Positions 15,848-24,091 of a stretch of DNA of 64,000 bases are shown here, piece by piece. Each line of letters starts with the position of its first letter. The stretch's first letter is position 1. Source of the stretch: Dehalococcoidia bacterium (lineage in GTDB: Bacteria > Chloroflexota > Dehalococcoidia > DSTF01 > JACRBR01). The position numbers and the translations under genes were made by a program. The notes under the pieces are model-generated. The model worked only from the letters and a program-made list of their open reading frames with translations, was not told where the DNA came from and did not search any database. Location: NCBI GenBank assembly GCA_021731085.1, contig JAKFYB010000002.1, positions 62,001-126,000 of the forward strand, in the 5' to 3' direction.

Positions 15848-17581
15848 CTATCGAGGGCGGTACCGATTCGCAATCGGTAGTCGCCTGTCACGACCAAACG
15901 CCCGCTCGGTGATCTTCACTCCGGGCGGCGCCTGACGCCGCTTGTACTCATTGCGGTCGACTAGGCCAGCGATCCGCTCAACGGTTGCGCGTTCGAACCC
16001 CATCGCGACGATGTCGCCCAGCGACCGGTCATCCTCGACGTACGCCTCGAGGATTGGATCGAGCACCTCATACGGCGGCAGAGAGTCGCTGTCGAGCTGG
16101 TCAGGGCGAAGCTCCGCACTGGGTGGCTTGTCGATCACGGCCTGCGGAATCACATCGTGGCCAGCGCGTTCGTTGACGTAGCGGGCGAGAGCGTAGACCA
16201 GTAGCTTTGGCACGTCTTTGATGACGGCGTACCCACCGGCCATGTCGCCGTAGAGCGTGCAGTATCCCGTCGCGAGTTCGCTCTTGTTGCCCGTCGTCAG
16301 CACCATCCAGCCGAACTTGTTCGACAGCGACATCATCACGTTGCCGCGGATACGGGCCTGCAGGTTTTCCTCCGCGACGCCGAACTGCGTATCTCCAAAC
16401 GCTGGCTCGAGCATGTCGAGTGATGCGGCAAACGCTCCTTCGATAGGCAAGCTCATGTACTGAATACCGAGGCGCTCCGCCAGCGCCTGCGCATCCGTCT
16501 TGCTGCCTTCGGATGAGAACCGCGATGGCATCGACACGCCCATCACGTTCTCCGGCCCCAGCGCCTCCACGGCGATCGCCGCGACCAGAGATGAATCGAT
16601 CCCACCCGACAACGCGATCCCGACCTTCGAAAACCCCGTTTTCTTCAGGTAGTCGCGCGTCCCCAGCACCAGCGCGCCCCACACCTCAGCAACATCTTCG
16701 AGTGGCTCCGCGATTTTCGGATCAATCGCAGGCCGCGAGCCTATGAATGAACCAACAGACACGATCACTCGCGAAGTCTCTACGCCTGAATCGGGCTCGC
16801 GCTCGTTTCGCCCTCGCGGTTCGCGCAGCCGCGCCTGGGTGACAGTGTCGACGTCCATGTCGTAGACGAGGAGTTCTTCTGCAAATTGCTCAGCACGCGC
16901 GACGAGGGATCCGCGCGCGTCGTAGATCACGCTGTGCCCATCGAACACAAGCTCGTCTTGCCCGCCGACCATATTCACGTAGCAGACCCCGACAAGATTG
17001 TCGCTCGCCCTGGTCGAAATCATGTTCTCGCGAAAGGCACCCTTACCGCGATGGTACGGCGATCCGTTGATATTGAGAATGACCTCAGCACCAGCGAGCG
17101 CCTGGTCGCGAACGGGGCCATCCGAGAACCAGATGTCCTCGCAGACATTAACGCCTACGTCGATTCCCGCGATGACGTAGATCGGCGATTCGGTGCCTCG
17201 TTGAAAGTAACGATTCTCGTCAAAGACACCATAGTTCGGAAGGAACTGCTTGTGATAGCGACCAGCGACCTTCCTATCGCTGATAAGGGCTGCTGCGTTG
17301 AAGACGTGTTCGTCGTGGTCGATGAACCCAACGAGAGCGGTAATCCCCACGGTTGCTGGCACCACGATTTGGTCCAGCGCGCGCACATTGTCCTCGACGA
17401 AGGAACGCCGCAGCACGAGATCCTCGGGTGGGTACCCGGTGATCGCCAGCTCAGGGAAGGCGACGACATCCGCCCCAACATCGCGAGCGCGCCCGATGTA
17501 CTCGACAATCTTCGACGCGTTGCCTTCGAGGTCGCCGATGGTCGTATTGATCTGTGCAAGCGCAATACGCAACGTCCGCAT
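15848..17581 (-). CDS. nadE: Glutamine-dependent NAD+ synthase
   Basis: 577 residues; makes NAD+ from deamido-NAD+, ATP and glutamine. The N-terminal nitrilase-type glutaminase has the triad Glu44 (FPEL), Lys111 (KQFLPNYGVF) and Cys147 (VNVCEDIW). The C-terminal synthetase domain has the PP-loop LSGGIDSSLVAA and the TTGNKSELATGY region. The ATG at 17581 is set by GGAGG 4 bases upstream. A 25-base palindrome directly upstream looks like an operator for an NAD regulator of the NrtR family. The HAD gene follows 34 bases downstream. Confidence 0.95.
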   Translation of the reverse strand: MRTLRIALAQINTTIGDLEGNASKIVEYIGRARDVGADVVAFPELAITGYPPEDLVLRRSFVEDNVRALDQIVVPATVGITALVGFIDHDEHVFNAAALISDRKVAGRYHKQFLPNYGVFDENRYFQRGTESPIYVIAGIDVGVNVCEDIWFSDGPVRDQALAGAEVILNINGSPYHRGKGAFRENMISTRASDNLVGVCYVNMVGGQDELVFDGHSVIYDARGSLVARAEQFAEELLVYDMDVDTVTQARLREPRGRNEREPDSGVETSRVIVSVGSFIGSRPAIDPKIAEPLEDVAEVWGALVLGTRDYLKKTGFSKVGIALSGGIDSSLVAAIAVEALGPENVMGVSMPSRFSSEGSKTDAQALAERLGIQYMSLPIEGAFAASLDMLEPAFGDTQFGVAEENLQARIRGNVMMSLSNKFGWMVLTTGNKSELATGYCTLYGDMAGGYAVIKDVPKLLVYALARYVNERAGHDVIPQAVIDKPPSAELRPDQLDSDSLPPYEVLDPILEAYVEDDRSLGDIVAMGFERATVERIAGLVDRNEYKRRQAPPGVKITERAFGRDRRLPIANRYRPR

Positions 17582-17592
17582 GAGGCCTCCGC

Positions 17593-17617
17593 ACTTAGTG
17601 TACAAGTAACACTAAGT
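17593..17617. promoter_or_regulatory. Probable NrtR-type operator of nadE
   Basis: ACTTAGTGT, seven bases, ACACTAAGT: a perfect 9-base inverted repeat with the GT-N7-AC core described for NrtR (Nudix-related) regulators of NAD synthesis. It lies 12-36 bases upstream of the nadE ATG and overlaps a possible -10 (TACACT, minus strand, 17598-17603), a position suited to repression. No NrtR gene is in the window. Confidence 0.65.
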
Positions 17618-17637
17618 ACCGGCCCGCGAAACGCCGC

Positions 17638-19338
17638 TCACGGATTCTTGGGAACAGCGACGATGAGCTTGAGGAATCTATCCGCTCCAAACTCGGTGAC
17701 CTGATCAAGGTCTTGTTCCAACGACAATGCACATTCGGTCAGGAAGAACTGCCCGCCGGAGTCGATCACGTAGTCGATGTCCTTCTCGCGGATGTATGAC
17801 CGCGTATCGCAGTCAGCCAGCGCCTCATACGCGTCGCGATTCACCACGCCATCCAGATTCACGACCGTGCGGTTCCAGAAGTACGCCGGTATTCCTGCGT
17901 TGTATGCTGCGATCCGCGCCTCCGAGGTCGTGTTCGCTGCAACCCACGACGACATACCCGGGAGGTCGCGTTGCCACGGGTACCCATATAGATCGGCGGA
18001 TTCCTTCTGTGGGCCGTAGCGCATCATCAGCAGGACGGCGAGAATGCCATACACACCCGCGGCCACTAACCACTTTGGCATTGCGCGCACCAGCACCCCA
18101 TCGGCCGAGGTGCTCTGCTTGACGAGCCAGTCACGCACATCCAATACGACGCCCTCTACCCAGAATGCGATTACGCCGATTCCACACGCGGCAAACACCG
18201 CATACGGCGCGTAGTACCAGGTGCGCACGAACCAGCGGATGCCGGATTCATAGAGCAACGCTGCGAACAGCCCTGCAAATGGCACTGCGAGTAGCCCGAA
18301 CCCTGACAGGGTCTCAGTTCTTCGTCTCGTCGGGAGAAGAGCAATGGCCGAGAACGTCGCCATCGCGGCCACCCAGAACGGCCACACACGGTGCTGGAAC
18401 GTCACCATGAACTGCCACGGCAACAACCTGTACACGGTGTTGCGCATTTCATCCCAGCCGTGCTCTATTCGCAGTCCAAGGCCATCTTCGTTCGCGGCCA
18501 GATAACTGTCCCGAAACACGGTGCCGCCAGCGATGGCGCTGTCTTGCATCGGTGACCCAGTCGCTGCCCAGCTCCACACCAACCACGGCAATACCACGAC
18601 AAACGCTGTGCCCGCTGCCACAACCGGCCCTTGCAACGAGCGACTTGACCGCCAATCTCCGACGGCGAAAAAGGCAACCACCGCGACGAATACCAGCGCC
18701 GTGTCAACGCGCGCGAGTGTCATGAGGGCCCCGATGACGCCCAAGGCCACGTATGTTCGCGTTGCACGCTTGCTTCCTGAACGTGCCATGATCACAAAGA
18801 GCCAACAGAACGCGGCAAGCGTGAACATCGCGATCGATGTCTCGAGGCCATTCACCGCATACGTCGCGATCGCTGGATGGAGCGCGAAGAATCCTGCACC
18901 TAACAATCCCGCCAGTCCGCTCCCCGTCAGCCGTCGGATGATGTCGAAGATCAGCGGCACCGTAAGAGCCCCCAGCACCCCACCGAGGCTGAGTGCAAGG
19001 TGGACAGAAAGATGTCTATCATCAATCGCAAAGAACGGGAGGACGGTGGCCATCCACAACGGGTGAAAGCCGTTCGTCACGGTCTCACCGTCGAGCGTAG
19101 CGCCGTGCCCGTGCATGATGTTTCGGGCGATCTGGAAGTAGTAGAACGAGTCGTCGGGAACCGTGTTCACGACCAGCGTCGTCATATCCTCCCACGCTTT
19201 CTGGAGGCGCAGGCCAAGCCCGATGATCGTCAGGGCAACCAGTGCAGCCGGAGTCAATAGGCGTACTAGAACGTCGGATTCGGCACCGGATCGGACGGCA
19301 CCCTCGCTGCCAGACTGCGCGACGCCGGCTTCATTCAT
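17638..19338 (-). CDS. Multi-span membrane glycosyltransferase (GT-C fold, inferred)
   Basis: 566 residues with about ten hydrophobic segments and a C-terminal soluble domain of about 130 residues. After the first segment the loop reads NTVPDDSFYYFQIARNIMHG, an acidic-aromatic motif typical of GT-C transferases that use polyprenyl-phosphate sugars. TNGFHPLWM follows. It probably sits in the cytoplasmic membrane and glycosylates a lipid, polysaccharide or protein. The acceptor is unknown. The start is ATG at 19338; a second in-frame ATG follows at 19334. It precedes nadE with 56 bases between, which hold the operator. Confidence 0.7.
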   Translation of the reverse strand: MNEAGVAQSGSEGAVRSGAESDVLVRLLTPAALVALTIIGLGLRLQKAWEDMTTLVVNTVPDDSFYYFQIARNIMHGHGATLDGETVTNGFHPLWMATVLPFFAIDDRHLSVHLALSLGGVLGALTVPLIFDIIRRLTGSGLAGLLGAGFFALHPAIATYAVNGLETSIAMFTLAAFCWLFVIMARSGSKRATRTYVALGVIGALMTLARVDTALVFVAVVAFFAVGDWRSSRSLQGPVVAAGTAFVVVLPWLVWSWAATGSPMQDSAIAGGTVFRDSYLAANEDGLGLRIEHGWDEMRNTVYRLLPWQFMVTFQHRVWPFWVAAMATFSAIALLPTRRRTETLSGFGLLAVPFAGLFAALLYESGIRWFVRTWYYAPYAVFAACGIGVIAFWVEGVVLDVRDWLVKQSTSADGVLVRAMPKWLVAAGVYGILAVLLMMRYGPQKESADLYGYPWQRDLPGMSSWVAANTTSEARIAAYNAGIPAYFWNRTVVNLDGVVNRDAYEALADCDTRSYIREKDIDYVIDSGGQFFLTECALSLEQDLDQVTEFGADRFLKLIVAVPKNP

Positions 19339-19470
19339 CGGTACAACTCACCGCACCACTCTACAACCCGCCCCGCAGTCCGAAGCTGTGTCTCTAAATC
19401 CAACGAATTCCCTGAATGCGAGTAACACTCCGTGATGGAGGCCGTTGTCTTTCTTGACAAGGAGAAAGCC

Positions 19471-20799
19471 ATGACAACGACCCTCGCACTAGACTCATCC
19501 GTGATGCCAACCGAACGAAACACCCTCAGCAGCATCCAGGAACCTGTAACGGCATCGGCACTCGGCTTGGATCGCGCGCTGCTGCTCGACCTCGCGCTCA
19601 AGACGCTGTTCTACGGCGGCCGCATGAGCTGCACCGACCTCTCAGACGCCCTCAAGATCTCCAGCTCAGCAATGCAGGATGTTCTCCACGCAGCTACGAA
19701 GGATGACCTCGCCCAGATTCTTGGCTCGGACGGCCACGGCCCCGGCAGCTACCAGTACGTTCTCAGCCAAAAAGGTATCGAGCGTGCCAACGAGGCGTTC
19801 GGCAGAAGCGGCTACGTTGGCCCCGCCCCGGTTGCGCTTGACGCCTACATCCGCCAAACGGCGCAGCAGACCGTTCGCGACACCACGCTGACACCCGACC
19901 AAGTACAGAACGCTCTGGGCTCCCTAGTGCTAGGAGATGAGACACTGGACCGCGTCGGCCGTGCCGCGTCATCCCGCCGGTCGACCCTCATTTACGGCAA
20001 TTCTGGCAACGGCAAGACCTCGATCGTTCGTGCGCTGGGAGCAGCCTCCCACGGCTCCATCCTGATCCCCTACGCGATCGAGATGCTCGGCCAAATCGTG
20101 CGCCTCTACGATCCGTCGAAGCACACTCTCGCGCACGACGACCAGCCGCGACACGATGGTCAATACTTTTCGGCCCGCCACGACCGCCGCTGGGTCGCCA
20201 TCGAACGGCCCGTGATCTGGGCAGGCGGCGAACTCACGAAGTACAGCGTCGAGCTCCAGTGGGACGAGCGCACCCGGCTCTACGAAGCGCCTCTCCAGCT
20301 CAAGGCCAACGGTGGCACCCTGATCATCGATGACTTCGGACGCCAGAGGATGCCGGCTATCGACCTCCTCAACCGCTGGATCGGCGCACTGGAAGGCTCG
20401 ACCGATCACCTGACCCTCCACACGGGCCAAATGGTTGAGATTCCCTTCGACGTCATGGTGCTCTTCTCGACGAATCTCACGCCGTCTGACCTTGCTGACG
20501 ATGCATTCCTCCGCCGCATCCGCTACAAGATCGAACTCCCGAACCCGTCCCCGAGCGAATTCCGCCAGATCTTCGAGCAAGAGTGCGAGCGGCGTGGCGT
20601 CCGCTTCGATGCCCCCGCCGTGACGCACCTGATCGACCATTGGTACACCGACCGCGACCTTCGCGGCTGCCACCCACGCGATCTCGTCGAGGCCATCGCT
20701 GATGCGTCCGTGTTCGCAGGACACGCACCAGCCCTGACGCCTCGCGCGGTGGACGAGGCCTGCGAAACGTACTTCCTTCACGAACACGCAAAGAGCTAG
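19471..20799 (+). CDS. AAA ATPase with N-terminal winged-helix-like region (paralog 2)
   Basis: 442 residues, paralog of the ATPase at 1140. The N-terminal winged-helix-like part spans about 32-108 (LALKTLFYGGRMSCTDLSDALKI, QYVLSQKGIERA). Walker A is GNSGNGKT at 176-183 and Walker B LIIDDFG at 284-290. FSTNLTPSDL, LRRIRYKIELP and RGCHPRDLVE follow as in the paralog. AAGGAG lies 6 bases before the ATG at 19471, so a longer frame from 19432 is not used. The shared segment YVGPAPV between winged helix and ATPase core is a family signature. A hairpin follows the stop. Function not assigned. Confidence 0.85.
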   Translation: MTTTLALDSSVMPTERNTLSSIQEPVTASALGLDRALLLDLALKTLFYGGRMSCTDLSDALKISSSAMQDVLHAATKDDLAQILGSDGHGPGSYQYVLSQKGIERANEAFGRSGYVGPAPVALDAYIRQTAQQTVRDTTLTPDQVQNALGSLVLGDETLDRVGRAASSRRSTLIYGNSGNGKTSIVRALGAASHGSILIPYAIEMLGQIVRLYDPSKHTLAHDDQPRHDGQYFSARHDRRWVAIERPVIWAGGELTKYSVELQWDERTRLYEAPLQLKANGGTLIIDDFGRQRMPAIDLLNRWIGALEGSTDHLTLHTGQMVEIPFDVMVLFSTNLTPSDLADDAFLRRIRYKIELPNPSPSEFRQIFEQECERRGVRFDAPAVTHLIDHWYTDRDLRGCHPRDLVEAIADASVFAGHAPALTPRAVDEACETYFLHEHAKS

Positions 20800-20839
20800 A
20801 CCAACAAGCGTTCCAAGGCGGCTTCCAACTGTTGCGCCA

Positions 20840-20872
20840 AGAGCCCCGCACTCATACGAGTTGCGAGGCTCT
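20840..20872 (+). terminator. Hairpin after the second AAA ATPase gene
   Basis: AGAGCC pairs with GGCTCT and the interior CGCA with TGCG and CTC with GAG around loop ATAC. No T tract follows, so termination is plausible, not certain. Confidence 0.45.
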
Positions 20873-20913
20873 CGGCATGCCCGCAATGTTTCACGTGCCG
20901 AGACCCCGTCCGC

Positions 20914-20919
20914 TACAAT
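20914..20919 (+). promoter_or_regulatory. Leaderless-type -10 of the thioredoxin-like lipoprotein gene
   Basis: TACAAT, 8 bases before the ATG at 20928. No ribosome site is present in the gap. Confidence 0.6.
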
Positions 20920-20927
20920 CCATCCTG

Positions 20928-21902
20928 ATGCGCGTATCACGTCCGCTCGCGCCAACCGTGGTAGTCGTGTTCGTGCTCGCGTTGGCGGCGTGCGGCGACT
21001 CGGGTGAAGACGTTCCTGACTTCCCCACTGTGATCTCTCTCGGTGAGGGAGACCTCTTCCCAAGCATCATCAACAGCAGCCTCGCCGTCGGCGACAACCG
21101 CGTCGTCATGCAGCTCATCAACAAAGACGACGAGCTCGTGCTCGATGCGGGCATGGATGTTGGCTACTACAACCTCAATGGCGAAGCGCCCGTTCTCGAG
21201 AGCGAGGCGGAAGCTCGGCTCATCTCGACGGAACTCAACTTCATCGACGAGAACAGCGACTTCGAACGGACGGTCACGGGGATGGGCGGTGTCTACGTCA
21301 CCCATGCAACATTCGACGAGCCCGGCGACTGGGGCGCTGAAATCACTATCTACAGCGACGGCGAAACGACCGTCATCCCCTACCGGTTCACGGTTCGCGA
21401 TGACACCGAGGAACCGGGCGTCGGTGATCCCGCTCCGCCTTCTCTCCAGGCCACCACCGCCACCGAACCTATCGAAGAGATCGACACGTCAGCACCGTTT
21501 CGGGAAGCAATGCACGCGATGACTGTCGCCGACGCATTGCAGACCGGGAAGCCCGTAATCATCACCTTCGCGACGCCAGCCTTCTGCACCAGCCGCACAT
21601 GCGGACCCATCCTCGATCTCGTGGTTGATCCGCTGTTTTATGCCTATGGCGACGATGTCGTGTTCGTGCACATCGAACCCTACGTCCTGCGTGATCTTCG
21701 CCAGACCAACGTCCAAAACCCCGTGCCAGCCGTTCTGGAGTGGCGCTTGCGTTCCGAGCCATGGGTCTTTGTCGTCGATCAGGAAGGCGACATCGCGGCT
21801 AAGTTCGAGGGAATCGCCGCGCATGACGAAGTCGAATCGGTGCTTCGAGAATTGCTCGATTTGCCACCGATTGTGCAGCCGACGCCACAACTCGCCGACT
21901 AG
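20928..21902 (+). CDS. Thioredoxin-like lipoprotein
   Basis: 324 residues. The signal peptide ends in the lipobox LAAC (Cys about 22), so the mature protein is lipid-anchored outside the membrane. Residues about 35-165 form a beta-rich Ig-like domain (VISLGEGDLFPSIINSSLAVGDNRVVMQL is its start). A thioredoxin-like domain (about 180-315) follows, with FATPAFCTSRTCGP as its redox site: a CxxxxC spacing, not the usual CxxC, and VPAVLEWRLRSEPWVFVVD around the cis-Pro region. It may receive electrons from CcdA, which is inference. The start at 20928 follows from the signal peptide and promoter spacing. Confidence 0.8.
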   Translation: MRVSRPLAPTVVVVFVLALAACGDSGEDVPDFPTVISLGEGDLFPSIINSSLAVGDNRVVMQLINKDDELVLDAGMDVGYYNLNGEAPVLESEAEARLISTELNFIDENSDFERTVTGMGGVYVTHATFDEPGDWGAEITIYSDGETTVIPYRFTVRDDTEEPGVGDPAPPSLQATTATEPIEEIDTSAPFREAMHAMTVADALQTGKPVIITFATPAFCTSRTCGPILDLVVDPLFYAYGDDVVFVHIEPYVLRDLRQTNVQNPVPAVLEWRLRSEPWVFVVDQEGDIAAKFEGIAAHDEVESVLRELLDLPPIVQPTPQLAD

Positions 21903-21933
21903 GTAACGTGCGGGCGACATTGGCCAGTAAGGC

Positions 21934-23037
21934 CTAGTCCGCATGCTCCGGCGCAAAGACCCGCTGGCGCAGCCACACGATGCTACGGCTATTCCACATC
22001 GTCACGATGTAGCCAAGTCGCATCAGTACGACGCCGATGATACCGACGACCCCGAGGAGTACCGTCGCCTCCATCCACGTCTCATCGACCCAGTGGATGA
22101 GGATCGCTCCCAACGAAAACAGTGCGCAGATGCTGTAAATGATGAACAACAATCCGCGCGGCCCCACACCGTACTGCTCGAGCCGATGATGGATGTGATC
22201 GCCGTCGCCTTTCATCGGGTGTTGATGATGCAGGATACGCTTCGTCGCCTGCAACACGAGATCTAGCAGCGGATAGCCGAGCGCAACCAACGGCACGAGT
22301 ACGAACACCTGGTCCGTCGGGCCGGTAGACGCGCGAATCGTCAGCGTGGCCAGCAGGAAACCCAGCACGTACGCGCCCGAGTCGCCGACGTACGCTGCGG
22401 CCGGCGGCAGGTTAAACGGCAAGAATCCCAGCCCGGCGCCAGCAAGAGCGATAAGAAGCAGCGCGACGGTCGGGTGATCCGAGCTCTGCGCGACGGCAGC
22501 CATCGTCACGCAAGCGAAGATGCCGACACCCGCCGACACGCCATCGCGTCCGTCCACGAAGTTGAGCGCATTCGTCATCGCCGCGATCCACAAGACCGTG
22601 ACGAAGAACCCCACCCAACCAAGGTCAATGCTGAAGCCGCGCGGCAGCCCGACCTCGTCGATGCGATATCCAGCGGCGTACGCGGCGCTGCCCGCCGCGA
22701 GAAACACTGCCATCCGCAAGTACGGCGAAGACAGCTTGATGTCGTCGACGAACCCGACGTAAAAGACCAGAGCCGCCGCTGCGAGCAGCCCGAAGAACGC
22801 ACCAGATCGCGGTGCGAAGATCTCCTCCGCCTGCCCTGAAATTGCCGCTGCTACAAACGGCGTCATCGCGAAGGCAGCGAGAAAGACGACACCGCCCCAA
22901 CGCGGCCGCTCCGCCGAACCACGGACGTGGAACAACCTCAAGAATCGCTCGGTGCGCGAAAGCCCCAGCAGGACCAGCGTCAACGCTGCGCCCAGTCCGA
23001 TCGAGATCGCAAGCGTGAGGAAGTACATATCGACCAT
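21934..23037 (-). CDS. WecA/MraY-like polyprenyl-phosphate sugar-phosphate transferase
   Basis: 367 residues with about ten membrane segments. It transfers a sugar-1-phosphate from a UDP-sugar to undecaprenyl phosphate, starting a cell-surface glycan. Diagnostic motifs are FVDDIKLSS (the DD pair), NALNFVDGRDGVSAG, YVGDSGAYVLGF and the cytoplasmic histidine-rich loop HPMKGDGDHIHHRL. The ATG at 23037 has GGAGG 8 bases upstream; the longer frame to 23160 would overlap the upstream deaminase gene and reads as low-quality sequence. It follows the dCMP deaminase gene by 62 bases. Confidence 0.85.
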   Translation of the reverse strand: MVDMYFLTLAISIGLGAALTLVLLGLSRTERFLRLFHVRGSAERPRWGGVVFLAAFAMTPFVAAAISGQAEEIFAPRSGAFFGLLAAAALVFYVGFVDDIKLSSPYLRMAVFLAAGSAAYAAGYRIDEVGLPRGFSIDLGWVGFFVTVLWIAAMTNALNFVDGRDGVSAGVGIFACVTMAAVAQSSDHPTVALLLIALAGAGLGFLPFNLPPAAAYVGDSGAYVLGFLLATLTIRASTGPTDQVFVLVPLVALGYPLLDLVLQATKRILHHQHPMKGDGDHIHHRLEQYGVGPRGLLFIIYSICALFSLGAILIHWVDETWMEATVLLGVVGIIGVVLMRLGYIVTMWNSRSIVWLRQRVFAPEHAD

Positions 23038-23099
23038 CAGCGGGGCCTCCGGCGTCCCTACCTTCGAAAGGAAGGGTATCGCAGCGGCCCCCAGACCCG

Positions 23100-23639
23100 C
23101 TACAGCGGTTCGTGCCCAAGCGCGCGCTCGCCTGCGGCCGCCGAGCGCCCGAGCGCCCACGACGCATCGGCATCAGGAACCTCCACGCGGCGGAAGTTCT
23201 CCCGTCCGAGGCGATCGACGAGCGCCGCGTACTGCTCGCGAAACCGCGACTCCCACGGCGCGAGATAGCACACCTCACGCACGGACGCCTGAAGGAGTTC
23301 CTTGAGGCAGCCGAAGCACGGCTGTAGCGTCGTGTAGACGGTGCAATCCTCGACAGCAACACCGAATCGCGCAGCAGCGAGCAACGCGTTCTGCTCGGCG
23401 TGGACGCAGATGCACACGTCGTACGCCTCGCCCGGCGGGTACGCCTCCGGATGGGCGCAGCGGTGGCATCCGCCATCCTCACAATTTGTCATCGCCGTCG
23501 GGGTCCCGTTGTGTCCCGTGCTCAGGATGCGCCGATCGCGCACGACAATCGCTCCCACGCGCCGCCCGGTGCAATTGGCGCGAGATCGTACAGCCATCGC
23601 GATGCGCATGAAATAGTCGTCGGGTGGGGGCCGCGTCAC
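23100..23639 (-). CDS. dCMP deaminase (ComEB-like)
   Basis: 179 residues; deaminates dCMP to dUMP, feeding thymidylate synthesis. The zinc site is HAEQNAL with PCFGC. An extra cysteine/histidine cluster, NCEDGGCHRCAHPE, matches the second zinc site of the T4/ComE-type dCMP deaminases. The GTG start overlaps the stop of the upstream lipoprotein gene (GTGA), so translation is probably coupled. The N-terminus PPPDDYFMRIAMAVRSR agrees with the family start. Confidence 0.9.
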   Translation of the reverse strand: MTRPPPDDYFMRIAMAVRSRANCTGRRVGAIVVRDRRILSTGHNGTPTAMTNCEDGGCHRCAHPEAYPPGEAYDVCICVHAEQNALLAAARFGVAVEDCTVYTTLQPCFGCLKELLQASVREVCYLAPWESRFREQYAALVDRLGRENFRRVEVPDADASWALGRSAAAGERALGHEPL

Positions 23640-24043
23640 GAAGTCACATCCACCGCCGGAAGGTCGAGACTCCCAGCGTCCGGATTCTCGATCTTCAGCC
23701 GGCCACCACCAATCGTGATTGCGACCGCCCTATCAATATAACGGCCGATGATGTCGGCGGGTGGCATCGCCGAGCAGTCCATCGTGCCCGTGAACGTCGC
23801 CGCAGTCGTCGTCATCGTCACCGTCGTGCCATCACACGTGATAGCAACCAGCGTGTGCGGTGAAGTGACTACGGCCGTCCCACCTGGGAACCGCTCGATG
23901 GCGCCAAACGTCGCTTCGCCGCCGGCGGCCACTGTTGGCGGCGTTACCCGGACATCGTCCGCTCCGGAGTCGCTACAGGCAGCAAGGACCGCTGATAGCG
24001 CGAACGTAACGACGAACATAGGAAGTAGTTGGCTCTTGCGCAT
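23636..24043 (-). CDS. Small lipoprotein of unknown function
   Basis: About 135 residues. The lipobox is LAAC near residue 23, so it is lipid-anchored. The mature part is beta-rich and Thr-rich (TTVTMTTTAATFTGTMDC), with two cysteines that could form a disulfide. It is the first gene of a unit with the dCMP deaminase, coupled by a 4-base overlap. Two ATGs are adjacent (24046 and 24043); the second is preferred because TATCCT ends 5 bases before it. Confidence 0.7.
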   Translation of the reverse strand: MRKSQLLPMFVVTFALSAVLAACSDSGADDVRVTPPTVAAGGEATFGAIERFPGGTAVVTSPHTLVAITCDGTTVTMTTTAATFTGTMDCSAMPPADIIGRYIDRAVAITIGGGRLKIENPDAGSLDLPAVDVTS

Positions 24044-24048
24044 CATTC

Positions 24049-24054
24049 AGGATA
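24049..24054 (-). promoter_or_regulatory. Leaderless-type -10 of the small lipoprotein gene
   Basis: TATCCT on the minus strand, 5 bases before the ATG at 24043. Confidence 0.45.
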
Positions 24055-24077
24055 CCTACCATCTACCATCGGCCACC

Positions 24078-24083
24078 TATAAC
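24078..24083 (+). promoter_or_regulatory. Leaderless-type -10 of the ROK kinase gene
   Basis: TATAAC, 8 bases before the ATG at 24092; divergent from the lipoprotein promoter, with the two -10 elements only 23 bases apart. Confidence 0.5.
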
Positions 24084-24091
24084 CTTCGGCA

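Noticed and set aside
19969-21063. 364-codon open frame on the minus strand
   Set aside because: Antisense to the second AAA ATPase gene and to the lipoprotein promoter; no family features.
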